DNA of 64,000 nt from Cynocephalus volans (taxonomy: Eukaryota; Chordata; Mammalia; Dermoptera; Cynocephalidae), in contig NC_084462.1 of NCBI RefSeq assembly GCF_027409185.1, positions 992,001-1,056,000 on the forward strand, in the 5' to 3' direction. The notes below the pieces were generated by a model, which saw only the letters and a program-made list of their open reading frames with translations, made no database searches and was not told the origin of the DNA. Made by a program: the position numbers and the translations under genes. Positions 44,361 to 63,591 of this stretch are shown here, piece by piece (positions within the stretch are counted from its first letter, which is position 1; every line of letters begins with the position of its first letter).

Positions 44361-44929
44361 TGTAAAGGGTGGGCTACAAGGGGCGAGATTGGAGAACATG
44401 CGAGGAGCATAGTGGGAGGGCGGTGAGGGGAGAGTGCCCTAACAAAGACGTATGAGGGGCGGGCTAATCAGCAAGCGCTCAGGCTCGAAGGGCCTGTAGG
44501 AGATCGGGGTGGTCTGTATGGGGAGCACGGGGCTGTGATGGTTTCAGGGGTGTCAAGGGCTTGTGAGCCGCGGACTGTGTGTTTCCGGAAGGGAGAGGCA
44601 GTAGCTGAAAGACACTGGAAGAAAACATCTGGAAAGCTTGGGGGTAGGCCAAGGTCCTTCAGGGCCGGGTCTGAGAGGGGCCTGTCTTAAGCTGATTAAA
44701 CCCACGTTATCTTAAGGATTCATTAGTAGGGTTCGGTGCCGAAGCCGGGAATTGCGAGAGGAGGGAGAGCTCACCACCGCCTCAGGATCGCGCAACGGCT
44801 CACTACGCATGCACGGCCAACGGCCAGCCTCCAAAGCCACAGCCAAAACCCCTCCGCCTACCGCGTCCGCACACTGAGAGGCGGAAGTGGGCGGGGCTCC
44901 GGCGCTGCGTGCAGCCACCTTTTCCGGCT

Positions 44930-45071
44930 CTCCTCCCTCCCTCCCTCCCTCCCTCCCTCCCTCCCTCCCTCCCTCCCCCCTCCCCCCTCCCCCCTTCCCC
45001 CCTCCCCCCCTCCCCTCTCTATCTCTCTCTCTCCCTCTCCCCTTCCCCTCCCCTCCCCTCCCTCTCTCTCC
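44930..45071. repeat. C/T-rich simple repeat (CCCT)n/(CCCCCCT)n
   Basis: About 140 bp of almost pure pyrimidine on the plus strand: (CCCT)n, then (CCCCCCT)n-like, then CT-rich. The minus strand carries many G runs and is compatible with G-quadruplex or triplex DNA. It sits next to the predicted ODAD1 promoter. Confidence 0.9.
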
Positions 45072-45744
45072 AGGTTACGCCTCCTCCGGGGCTGGCCGCT
45101 GCACACGTGGGCCTTCTCGGGGCGGGAAAGCAGTGGGCGCCTCTCCCTGCAGGCTGGGTGTGCCTGACAGCTGCGGTTTCCTGTGGGAGGAAGCGCCCCG
45201 CGGGCGCTCGCTCAGCTCAGCTCAGCTCGTAGACTCGGAGGCTCGGGACGGGGAGATTCCGTCACCGCCCTCCTGTCCCTTGATTCTCCCCCTTCCACAG
45301 GGCCCTAGATTGAGAGATACGCCCCAACCCCGGAACATCCCCAGGGTACCCAAGTCTAGCGCTGATTCCAGTCAGGGAACTTGACTCGGAGTCTTACACA
45401 CCTGTTTTCCACCTCCCTGGCTCAAGTTTTCATCTGCCTAGCCCCCCCTTCCCAGGACCAGGGCGGGGGCCCCCCTTCCCTGCACCCCAAGAGAAGCACA
45501 TGACATCCCTCCCAGCTCCTAATTTTTCCCTCAGTGACCCAAACTTTCTAACTTCCTTGGGGATATGAGTTCAGATCCCCAGTCTCTGTCCTCAGGGACT
45601 ACTTATTCCACTCCCCCAAGGACTCTCCTTTTGGATTCCCAACTTTAGCCTTGCAACCCAGTGAACCCAAGAATTTGCCCCTTCCTCAATTCCTAGACAC
45701 TCTGAACCAGGATCCTCAAGAATTGAATTCACTCAGGGCCTCAA

Positions 45745-46085
45745 TGCCTGATATAACTAGCACATACAGTACTTACTGGGTGCCACTCTAAGAACTACCC
45801 TATGATGTATTTACTGTTATCCCTATTTTACAGACGAAGAAACTGAAGCAGAGAGAGGTTATTAGTAACTTGTCCAAAATCACACAGCCAGTCGGGCCGG
45901 CCTGTGGCTCACTTGGGAGAGTGCGGTGCTGATAACACCAAGGCCACGGGTTCGGATCCCATATAGGGATGGCTGGTTTGCTCACTGGGTGAGCGTGGTG
46001 CTGACAAAATCACACAGCCAGTGAATAAAGCTTGGATTTGAATCCAGCTAGTGTGGCTCTAGAGTCTATGCTATACTGTCACCCC
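45745..46085 (+). mobile_element. MIR split by a truncated SINE
   Basis: cctattttacagacgaagaa then gagagaggttattagtaact on the left, and ggatttgaatccagctagtg on the right. Confidence 0.85.
45893..46004 (+). mobile_element. CYN-like SINE dimer, 3'-truncated
   Basis: Complete first monomer and the start of the second, then a stop at gtggtgctga with no A tail. Flanked by an exact 18-bp duplication, caaaatcacacagccagt, at 45875-45892 and 46005-46022. Confidence 0.95.
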
Positions 46086-46389
46086 AGCTTCTGGGTCTCC
46101 AAGGTACACACTCAGTCACTGACTTGTCCATCCTTCACCCTCTCAGGGAGCTCAGATCACCAACAAACCCACACTCAGCTCTGGCCCCATCACATGCCCA
46201 GACATCCCATCATCCAGTTCTCTTCCCTTGTAGGACCCCAGGGTTTGAGTTCCCCAGCTCTCATTCGGGACCTCAGATACCTAGTCCCCTTCGAAGAGAC
46301 CCAGGTGCACAGTAGTCATCACCTCCTACCTTAATTCAGTATCCCTAGAATAAATAATAATAATAGTTAACATTAAGTCCCTGCTACTA

Positions 46390-47100
46390 TACTTCTGTTA
46401 AAACCTTCTAATGGCTTCCCACCTGCACTTAGAATAAAGCCCAGGCTCGGGCCGGCCCGTGGCTCACTCGGGAGAGTGTGGTGCTGATAACCCCAAGGCC
46501 ACGGGTTCGGATCCCATATAGGGATGGCCGGTTGCTCACTGGCTTTGCGTGGTGCTGACAACACCAAGTTAAGGGTTAAGATCCCCTTACCGGTCATCTT
46601 TTAAAAAAAAAAAAAAAAAAAGAATAAAGCCCAAGCTCCTCCCCTAGTCTTCAAGGACATCCTTTGATTTCTCTTCCAGTACTCCCTCTGGCTTCCTATG
46701 CTGTAGCCACATTGGCCCTTCTGTCTGCTCCCCAAACAACCCAAGTTTGTTCTAAAGAGACTTTGCACTTCCTCTTCTTCCCAGGGGTCAAATGACTCCC
46801 GTCTTCAGGTCTCAGCTCAAATATCACCTCCAAGAGGCCTTCCCTGATTACCCTGTTTGAAGTAGCCTCCTCCCACCCTGTCATTATCTCCATCACTCTA
46901 TTTCCTTCAAATCACGTATCACTATCTGAAATTTATCTTCTTCATTGATGTTTTCCTCTCTATTGTCTGTCTCCCTCTATTAGAAGATAAGCTTTATAAC
47001 AGCAGGGCTCGTGTGTTTTCTAAATTATTAGCTCCTATTTCTCATTATTAACTCTGGTTCATAGTAGATGTTCAATAAATGCTTGATGAAGGAAGGAATG
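46390..47100 (+). mobile_element. L2 3' region split by a SINE
   Basis: aaagcccaagctcctcccct, gtctcagctcaaatatcacc, gaggccttccctgattaccc and ttcaataaatgcttgatgaa form a near-complete L2 3' end. Confidence 0.9.
46449..46620 (+). mobile_element. CYN-like SINE, dimer
   Basis: Duplication agaataaagcccaggctc/agaataaagcccaagctc at 46431-46448 and 46621-46638; long A tail. Confidence 0.95.
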
Positions 47101-47104
47101 AATG

Positions 47105-47480
47105 TATTAGGTAAGTTAGTGTACCTCGTTATTACCTTATTCATTCAAACTAAGAATCAGAATTATTATCAGTATTAGTATATTGTCAATATTATTATAC
47201 CCACTTCAGATTAGGAAATCAAGGCTCAGAGAGCTGAAATAATTGGCCCAAGGTCACCCAGCCAGGAAATGACTGCTCTGGGGCCAGCCTGTGGCTCACT
47301 CGGGAGAGTGTGGTGCTGATAACACCAAGGCCACGGGTTCAGATCCCATATAGGGATGGCCATTTAGTTCACTGGGTGAGCATGGTGCTGACAACACCAA
47401 GTCAATGGTTAAGATCCCCTTACCCGTCATCTTTTATTAAAAAAAGAAAAAAAAAAAAGAAATGATGGCTCTGGAATTCT
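47105..47480 (+). mobile_element. MIR split by a SINE
   Basis: aaatcaaggctcagagagct and cccaaggtcacccagccagg are MIR; the core breaks at 47280. Confidence 0.8.
47281..47458 (+). mobile_element. CYN-like SINE, dimer
   Basis: Duplication gaaatgactgctctg/gaaatgatggctctg at 47266-47280 and 47459-47473. Lies about 430 bp upstream of the EMP3 TATA box. Confidence 0.94.
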
Positions 47481-47890
47481 TAACTTCCACTTCCTGCCCC
47501 CTCCCAGAGTTTCACACTTTTCATCTCCAATCCCCTGACTCCACCATGGGGCCAACTCCACCAGCCTCAAGCGCAATCCTTGCCACAGGAATCTGACCTG
47601 CTCCCCAGCACTCCTATCCTTCCCAGGATCCAGCTCTAAGCTCCACAAAGGAAAGCAGACATCCAGTCCCAAGACAAGACCTGGAGACCTGAAGTCCTGA
47701 GAACATAGCCCTCACACCCCTGATGCTTGTCCCACCCCAGGGTTCCCACTCAGAGGACTTCTCAATCCTGGGAGGGAGCCCCAGATGATGCCTGCCTGGG
47801 AGCATTGGGTGGGGGCCCAGAGAATGAGGAACCCAAGGGCCTGGACCCTCCCACTGGCTGCAGACCTCAGCTGGGTGCGGTGAGGGAGGG

Positions 47891-47898
47891 TATAAAAG
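47891..47898 (+). promoter_or_regulatory. EMP3: EMP3 TATA box
   Basis: A canonical tataaaag lies upstream of a non-coding first exon. That exon ends at a cg|gtaagt donor after 48166. Expected transcription start is about 47920-47930. Confidence 0.7.
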
Positions 47899-47919
47899 GG
47901 TCGGTATATATTGAGAGCA

Positions 47920-48166
47920 AGAGAGAGAGAAACAGAAGAGAGAAGGAAGCCTAGGCAGTGAGGGTAGGGGGGAGAGAGAGAGAGAGAAAGAGAGAGAGAG
48001 AAAGGATTGTAGGGGAGAAGGAGGGAGAGAGCCCGAGGGGAGAGCGAGGGAGGAAGGCAGCGAGGGAGGCGGGGGCCTCCAGAGAGTGAAAGGAGGGAGG
48101 AGAAGGGCGGGGCACAGAGGCCCAAGCAAGGGAACAGACCCAGACTGACTTTTTCTGCAGCTCTCG
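47920..48166 (+). other. EMP3: EMP3 non-coding exon 1 (predicted)
   Basis: The 5' limit is inferred from the TATA box and the 3' limit from the strong gtaagt donor after 48166. The exon is purine-rich, with a GA repeat at about 47969-48003. Intron 1 (about 950 bp) separates it from the ATG exon. Confidence 0.6.
47969..48003 (+). repeat. (GA)n repeat in EMP3 leader
   Basis: Alternating GA with single A insertions, inside the predicted 5' UTR of EMP3 about 75 bp downstream of its TATA box. Confidence 0.8.
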
Positions 48167-48681
48167 GTAAGTTTCCAGTCCGTTATTCCGGCTGGGATTT
48201 CTTTATTTACTTAAGAGTGCAGCAGTTTGAGAAGGACACCCCCAGGCTGGGAGAGACTCCCACTCTCGGCCCCCATGGAAATCCTTATATGTTAAGAAGT
48301 GGCCTCTTAGCACTTGGAGTTGAGAAATGGGAAGGGGTGGGGCCTGACAAGGTTTTAGGGGTCTCAGGAGAGCTGTCCCACTGAAAAACTTCCTGCAGTT
48401 TTTCCCCAGGGGTGTCCACTCTCCCCTGAGGGCCCTGAGATCAAGACTTTGCATGAAAATACCCCAAGTCTGGGGAACCTCCAGGTCCCTTGTTTCTAGA
48501 AACTGAAGGGTGATGGGAGGTTGGCTCCTTCTCAGGCCTCTGTCTCCCGCTACACAGATCTCATCCATTTTCCCCAGAAGGTGTCCAGCAGGCACCAGTC
48601 TGGCAGCAGGGTGGGGTGAGAACCTCATGGACATAGCCAGGGGCTGGGGTTTCCCTGGTACTTAAAGACAGGGGGGTAGGA

Positions 48682-48746
48682 TGAGTCACCAGATGACTCA
48701 CTCTGTCCCCCCCACCCCCACCCCAGGAGAGGAGTGGCATGAGTCA
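48682..48746 (+). promoter_or_regulatory. EMP3: Cluster of three AP-1 (TRE) sites in EMP3 intron 1
   Basis: Perfect TGAGTCA/TGACTCA heptamers lie at 48682-48688, 48694-48700 and 48740-48746. The first two are 12 bp apart. This is consistent with a Fos/Jun-responsive intronic element; function is inferred. Confidence 0.55.
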
Positions 48747-49119
48747 AGGATGCCTGTCGCTGGGGGCAGCTCCTAGCTCCTGAAAAATCTGGGGATGGGG
48801 AGGGTGTCATCTTGAATTTTCATATACTGGCCTATATGTGCCCAGAGACAGGGCTCTGAGAAGATGGGCGGTATTGCTAGTTCTACTTATTCCAAGACAC
48901 CAAGAGTCTATGTCTGGCCCTCTCCAGCCCCTGTGGAATGCAAGGGCCCACACCCCAGTCTCCTCTTCCATGAGCTACCCAAGAGTCCAGGCCCCAGCCA
49001 TCTCCTGCCTCGGACCCAGAAGTCCAGGCCCCAGCCCCCTCCTCCCTCAGGATTCGGGTATCTCTCCAGCCTCTGTGCCAACCTCTTGAGACTCCGTCTC
49101 TTGACCACCCCTTCCCCAG

Positions 49120-49212
49120 GCCTCCGCCATAGTCATGTCGCTCCTCCTGCTGGTAGTCTCTGCCCTTCACATCCTCATTCTCATCCTGCTTTTCGTGGCC
49201 ACTTTGGACAAG
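49120..49212 (+). CDS. EMP3: EMP3 exon 2 (first coding exon)
   Basis: Acceptor ttccccag before 49120 and 15 nt of leader precede the ATG at 49135; donor gtaaac follows 49212. Encodes residues 1-26, which form the first membrane helix and end LDK. Phase 0. Confidence 0.96.
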
Positions 49213-51730
49213 GTAAACCTACTTGGAGCATAGCGAAGGACGGAGGGAAGGGGTAGGGGATCCCGTTCTTTCGTAGACTCTGTCCACGCCCCCTTTCTTA
49301 GCTCTACCTTTGATGCCTCGCCCCTGCCCTTTCCCCCTGATCCCACCGGCTTTTCTACTACATCCACACTTTGCTGAGTGCCGCCCCTCCCCGGGCACCT
49401 CGCTGTTTTCCTAACTCTGCCCACGGTCTCCCTGAGCCCGCCCGCTTTTCTAACTGACGGCTACTGTCAATCCCAGTCCTGGTGGACTCTCCCCGGGAAG
49501 GAGTCTCTGAATCTCTGGTACGACTGCACGTGGACCAACAACACCAAGACGTGGGCCTGCAGTAATGTCAGCGAGAATGGTGAGGGACGAAGGGTGACAC
49601 CACTGGTCTGAAAAGGGGAAGGGAAAACCCAAGTCTCCCCCCCAACCACCACCACCAAGGATGGGGAATCCCCAAAATATGAGTGGGCGCTGTTCAGTCC
49701 CTCAAGGCTGAGTGGGTGGGGCTGATGCATGCCATCTGGATGGTTGTGGGCAATATACACCTGTTCTAAAGAGGATGGGCTAGAAACCCCACCCCCCCCC
49801 CATTATGATTAGAAAGGGCGAAGGCCACATGCTATAGGTTTAAGGACTGGGAGAGAGCCCCCAAGATTCTAAGATGTATGTTTCCAAAGTTCTAAGATGG
49901 GGCTGGTGTTCTGATTGATGCATGGGACCAATTTGTCTAAGCTCCAAGTGGGTGAGGCTGGAACCACATTAAAGTTCTAAACGTGTGGAGTCAGGTGCAT
50001 CTGAGTTCCAAAGGGATGGAGCTGTATCCAGCTAAACTTCTAAGTGAAAGAAGGTAAAAGATTAGGGTTGGCCAGTTAGCTCAGTTGGTTAGAGGTGGGT
50101 GCTGTAATACTCACTAGGCTTAAGGGTTCAGATCCCCTTACTGGCAACTGCAAAAAAAAAAAAAAAAAAAGGTGGAAGATTATATGCTTTTTTTTCCCCC
50201 CCTAAGAGCACATAAACAAGTAGTCTGCTCTCACAATTTCTATTCAGTGTTGTACTGGAGATAGCCAATGCAACAAGGCAACAAAAAGAAATAAAAGGCA
50301 TAGGAAAGGACTTAGTAAAAAGTGTCTGTTCCCAGTAGACATGTTTATTTACATAGAAAATCCTAAAAATTCTGCAAAAGCTTCTAGAACTGATAAGGGA
50401 ATTTAGCAAGGTCACAGGGCTCCAGGTCAACATAAGTAATACTGCTAGGTATCTAAGCTTGTATGGCTGTAAATGGGAGAGGGGAGTAGAGGGAAGAGAA
50501 GGGGTAATGAGCAAGCCAGTGGGGTTGGAACTCTGGACACACTATGACTTCCACTTCCATCTCCTCCTTATTGCAGGCTGGCTGAAGGCAGTGCAGGTCC
50601 TCATGGTGCTCTCCCTCATCCTCTGCTGTCTGTCCTTCATCCTGTTCATGTTCCAGCTCTACACCATGCGGCGAGGAGGGCTCTTCTATGCCACTGGCCT
50701 CTGCCAGCTTTGCACCAGTGAGCACTGTCCCTCCCCAGGGGAATTGAAGGGGGGGGTCAGGATGCTGGGAGCCCTGAGAATGGACATCTGGAGAAAGAAA
50801 ACAATTTTCTTTCAAAAAAATTTTTTGTTTGTTTTCAACAGCCCAGCTGCCTGCATGGACTATCTCTCTGCCCCAAGGACTGATAGGAGTTGTAGTTTTC
50901 AGTGACTCAGTAGTGGTTCTGATGAATGTCTCTGAGTCATGGGAGAACCGGCATGGGGAAACTTGAAGAGCTTTAAAGAAGCCTGGTCTGGGAAAGGGGA
51001 TATAGGCAAATAATTTGAGTCCCAGGGATCAGAAGAGGGTTAACTAATTAATACCCCAAAAGAGAACTCTGAGTCATAATAGCAATAGTATTTCTGGCAG
51101 CCAACGCGATTTCTTGTGTATCTTCTGTATATCAGACATTTCGGGGAGTTCTGTTTACTTAATTTTTTATTTCAGGTGCAAAGTGCTAAATTAATCATAG
51201 TCCTTAGTTTGGGGAACATTATTTTCCCAGGTTCCCCACAAAGCTCCTCTGTTTCATTAATTCACTTTTGCATATTTGGCCTGTAAAAGAACCCTCAAAA
51301 ATATTATTTGGTTAGATGGATGGATGGATAGTTATTATCGTCCCATTATATGGATAAGCAAATGGAACCCAGAGAAATTAAATAAATTGCCCAAGGCCGC
51401 TCTGGAGTAGCTATGTTGCGTGGTGCTGGGGGAGAGAACCACAACTCCCAGCAGGCAGCGGTGCTGCACACTCACCCTCCGGTGCTTCTTTGTCCCATGG
51501 TTTGTTGGGAAATGTAGTCTTGTGAGCACTGCTTGACGTGGGGTTCTTGCCTTCCCGCAGGCGTGGCGGTATTTACTGGGGCCCTGATCTACGCCATTCA
51601 CGCGGAAGAGATCCTGGCGAAGCACCCGCGAGGGGGCAGCTTCGGTTACTGCTTCGCCCTCGCCTGGGTGGCTTTCCCCCTCGCCCTGATCAGCGGCATT
51701 GTCTACATCCACCTGCGGAAGCGAGAGTGA
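49135..51730 (+). CDS. EMP3: EMP3, epithelial membrane protein 3 (PMP22/EMP/claudin family)
   Basis: Four coding exons join in frame: 49135-49212, 49477-49579, 50577-50717 and 51561-51730 (TGA at 51728-51730). They total 492 nt, encoding 163 aa, the usual EMP3 length. The protein begins MSLLLLVVSALHILILILLF. Four membrane segments are visible (about residues 4-23, 66-88, 100-120, 138-159). The first extracellular loop carries the family LW-x-x-C pattern (LWYDC, Cys43) with Cys54, and two N-glycosylation sequons (Asn47 NNT, Asn56 NVS). It ends in a short basic tail, HLRKRE. EMP3 is a tetraspan glycoprotein linked to cell proliferation, membrane blebbing and receptor trafficking. All junctions are GT-AG and no defect was seen. 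Confidence 0.98.
49477..49579 (+). CDS. EMP3: EMP3 exon 3
   Basis: Acceptor atcccag, donor gtgagg, 103 nt. Encodes residues 27-60 plus one base, the extracellular loop with both Cys residues and both sequons. Confidence 0.97.
50065..50168 (+). mobile_element. CYN-like SINE monomer in EMP3 intron 3
   Basis: ggccagttagctcagttggt A box and A tail, duplication aaggtaaaagatta/aaggtggaagatta at 50051-50064 and 50169-50182. Confidence 0.93.
50577..50717 (+). CDS. EMP3: EMP3 exon 4
   Basis: Acceptor attgcag, donor gtgagc, 141 nt. Encodes residues 61-107, with the second helix (VLMVLSLILCCLSFILFMF), the short loop and the start of the third helix. Confidence 0.97.
51561..51730 (+). CDS. EMP3: EMP3 exon 5 (last coding exon)
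   Basis: Acceptor tcccgcag. Encodes residues 108-163, with helices 3 and 4 and the loop EILAKHPRGGSFGY. The stop TGA is at 51728-51730. Confidence 0.97.
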
Positions 51731-51806
51731 GTCCAGCCTTGCCCTGGCGCCGACGCCTCCTCCCGGCCTCTAGTCTCACTCCGAAGCCCCCGTGCGTCTT
51801 CCAGAA

Positions 51807-51812
51807 AATAAA
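51807..51812 (+). promoter_or_regulatory. EMP3: EMP3 poly(A) signal
   Basis: AATAAA about 77 nt after the EMP3 stop codon. Human EMP3 also has a short 3' UTR, so this is the likely end of the transcript. Confidence 0.85.
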
Positions 51813-52741
51813 ACCGTTTAGCCGCGGGCTCTGCCGTTAAGTCCTTCCTTACTTCCTCCCTTTCTTCCCTTCCTCCCTCCCTTCTCTCCTCTCCTCCAGG
51901 GGCTCAGGCTGTGCACGCCTGACCACCAGCCCTCCGCCCTCAGACTGCCTATCTCCCAGCCCCCAGCCCCTCCTGAGGACACAAGAGACAAAACCCCAGC
52001 CATTTTCCCTCCCACAACCCAAGACCCTGGGCCCTTCCCTCTCACCCTCTGATAGACACCTGAGTCTAGACCTTCAGACACTTCCGGGTCCCAGTAAACT
52101 CTGTTAGGAATCAGTCTGGAGGGTCGGGTCGTCTTTACTTGCATAAGGTTCTGTTACTCTGCTGCTCTCTCTGGGACCCAGGCATGGTGTGTTTCTAGAT
52201 TGTTGATCTTTTTTTTTTCTCTCTGACCCTGTGTCTGGGAAGAGAGTTCTTTTTCCCTCTTGAAGTCCAGTCTCCCTTCCTCTCTAGTACCCAACCTCTC
52301 CATTTTTCTCCTTTCCCCAAAGGCTGCCTCTAGCTCACATTACACCTTAGTAAAAATAAGAAGGCACCCACCTAATCCTGGCTGACCCAGTCCCATACCA
52401 GGACATGGGCTGGATTTTACAGCCACCCACCCCCTGGTGGTGTGTCTTTGTGCGGTGAGCAATCTGTACAACTGCACAAACCCACCTTATCTCCCCTGTT
52501 CATGAGACCAAGACTCTGAGAACCAGGGCCTCTCCTCAGGAATAAGGGCCTTCTAGGATCCTCTCTGTAACCCACAGACACTCTGTTTCACCAACCATGA
52601 ACCCACCCTCTCTCTAGGACTACAGCTTTCTCTGTCTACGACGCATCCACATGCATTAGTATCCCCCAAGACCCAGAGTCCCTTCTTTCCAGGATTTGGA
52701 TGACTTTCTTCCAACTGCTGCAGCCACCCCATTCATCCAGA

Positions 52742-52747
52742 TTTATT
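52742..52747 (-). promoter_or_regulatory. TMEM143: Candidate TMEM143 poly(A) signal
   Basis: AATAAA on the minus strand about 830 nt after the TMEM143 stop. It would end the transcript roughly 900 bp from the end of EMP3, so the two genes converge. No nearer canonical signal was noticed. Confidence 0.55.
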
Positions 52748-53572
52748 AAACATGATTTACTCCTTTGGGAGAGGGAACACGGGAGAAATTGACAGACCAA
52801 TAAATATCGCACAGGCTGCTGGTGGTGGGGAGATCCAGACGAGGTAGTTTCTGTAGAAAGGGTGAGGGACCTGGGTAGGGAAGGCACCTGAGTTTGTTGG
52901 CAGCCTGAGTGGGAGCAAGTCTAGGGCTGAGGGTGGTCTCTGGTTCCTCCAGGCCCACAGCTTTCTGCCTGGTACGAGGTTCTCAACCCCTTCAGCCTGG
53001 ACACCCTGATCAGCAGTTGACCAGATGGCCCACCATATATAAGCAACAGTAATTGATAGGTCAGGTTTTCTTTAGAAATTATGATTAGTTGCTTCTCTGC
53101 AACAACTGGCTGCCCAAGGTTGATGATGCCAAGCAGCTGTCACTGGCTGTTTGCCAGGGGGCAGGTCTAAACGGCACTCGTGGACTGCTGGCTGCAGCTC
53201 CGCCTTGGTGCACGTGATGGGCGGTTTGCCGGGAGCAGGCTAAAAAGACAGTGACACATAGCCTTGGGAGGGCACAACTCTGTCTGGTGGTTTTAAAAAG
53301 CCAGAGCTGAGCAGCTGTGGTTGGCTGACACCCCCACCGCCTCAGCCAAACCACTTTGAATGTTTTTGGCGGGGGGTGGGATTAGGAAATGGAATAGAAG
53401 CAATGCTAAATAGCTTTGATTTGCTGCTCATCAGAATGGGGCGTTCCTAGCAACTGCTCGCTGCTTTGACTGGCTGCAGTGTAGCAAAATAATTGCCTGT
53501 CAGTAATTGGAAGTTGGAGAGTGACAAAGTATAGTAGCCGTGATTGATAGCTTGTCATGGAGGAGGCAGAGC

Positions 53573-62340
<8,768 letters not shown>

Positions 62341-62389
62341 CTTAAAAAACCTTTCAGGCTGTTAAGAGAGTGCCCCTCCTGGGCCTAGA

Positions 62390-62790
62390 CAATTTTTAGA
62401 TAGTAAAGGGCCCACCCAGGAGCATGTCTTTGATAGGCAAACTAACCAATCCAGAGCCAAACCTCCTCTATCAGGCCCTTGCACCCCAGGAGACAATATT
62501 CTTCTGTGGGAATCATCCTAGGGCCAGGTGCCAACAACTATCTCTTTAGCCTATAGCCCAAAGTCCAATGACATTATTCAAACTAGTCAATCTTAAACTT
62601 TACCCTGACTGCCTTGCCTTTCCCATGGAAATCCCTGGAAACCCCAACAAAGGCTCTGACCACCGTAGTACCTTTCCCATGTGGCCGTGCATGGTGTGGC
62701 ATGCCTCCTGTCTCTAGGACCTGTAAATATAATAAACTTTATTTTTTCCTGAGTCTCTCCTGTGTCTCTTCTTGTGGCCACAACTGACTA
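62390..62790 (+). mobile_element. LTR-like segment
   Basis: A C-rich body ends with tataataaactttatttttt and a tgtgtctcttcttgtgg stretch, the layout of an LTR poly(A) region. Family not recognised. Confidence 0.45.
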
Positions 62791-63189
62791 ACCATCTCAT
62801 AAAAGAACACAAAACACCCACAACCCAGTTTTGACCATATAGAGGTGAAGACAATGTCCTAAGGGACAGCAGAGCAACAAGATGGAAGGAACCTAAGTTC
62901 CAGAATAATCTCATGTAGAACAGAGCCACCTATCCACCCTGGCCCACTTATCACAAGACTATCTAGTGGGAGAGAAAAAATCCTCCACTTCCTTTAAGCC
63001 ATTGTGTTGTGGGGTCTGTTTGTCACAGCAGCTAAGCCTTTATACTAACTAATACAAACTCCCTACTTGATATTTCTTTTTTGGATATCACAGTCATCTC
63101 AAATCCTACATGTCAATCCTACAGATCATATTCCCCTATCTCCAACCCTAATCTTCCAAGAAAACATCCATTCTCGATTTCCTCTCCAA

Positions 63190-63591
63190 TATGGTTTGAA
63201 AGTTTGTCCCCTCCAAAGCTCATGTTGAAACTTAGCCCCCAATGTGGCAGTATTGAGAGGTGGGACCTTTAGGACACGATTGATCATAAGGGCTCTGCCC
63301 TCATAAATGGATTAATGGGTCAATGGATTAATGGGCTATAATTGAAGTGGCACTAATGGCTTTATAAAAGAAGGAAGAGAGCATATAAACACGATCTTGC
63401 CCTCTCACCATGTGATGTCCTTCACCACCTTGGGACTCTACAGAGTCCCCACCAGGAAGAAGGCCCTCATCAAATGCATACTCTTGACCTTGGATATACC
63501 AGCCTCAAAAACTAAGAAATAAATTTCTTTTCTTTATAAATTACCCAGTTTCGGGTATTCTGTTATAAGTTACAGAAAACAGACTAAGACA
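63190..63591 (+). mobile_element. MST-type MaLR LTR
   Basis: atggtttgaaagtttgtccc, cctcataaatggattaatgg, ccagcctcaaaaactaagaa and aataaatttcttttc, ending gaaaacagactaagaca. Confidence 0.88.

Larger units (their letters stand above)
43850..45250 (-). promoter_or_regulatory. ODAD1: CpG-island-like promoter region of ODAD1
   Basis: Sequence upstream of the ODAD1 start turns GC-rich and CpG-dense, with many GC boxes (ggggcggggc-type at about 44185-44205 and 44340-44355) and no transposon insertions. No TATA box was seen. It most likely contains the transcription start and a non-coding first exon near 44.7-44.9 kb. The exact start site cannot be set from sequence. Confidence 0.6.

Noticed and set aside
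44858-45384. Long Pro/Ser- and Gly/Arg/Glu-rich open frames
   Set aside because: Products of the C/T tract and GC-rich promoter, with no initiation or splice context.
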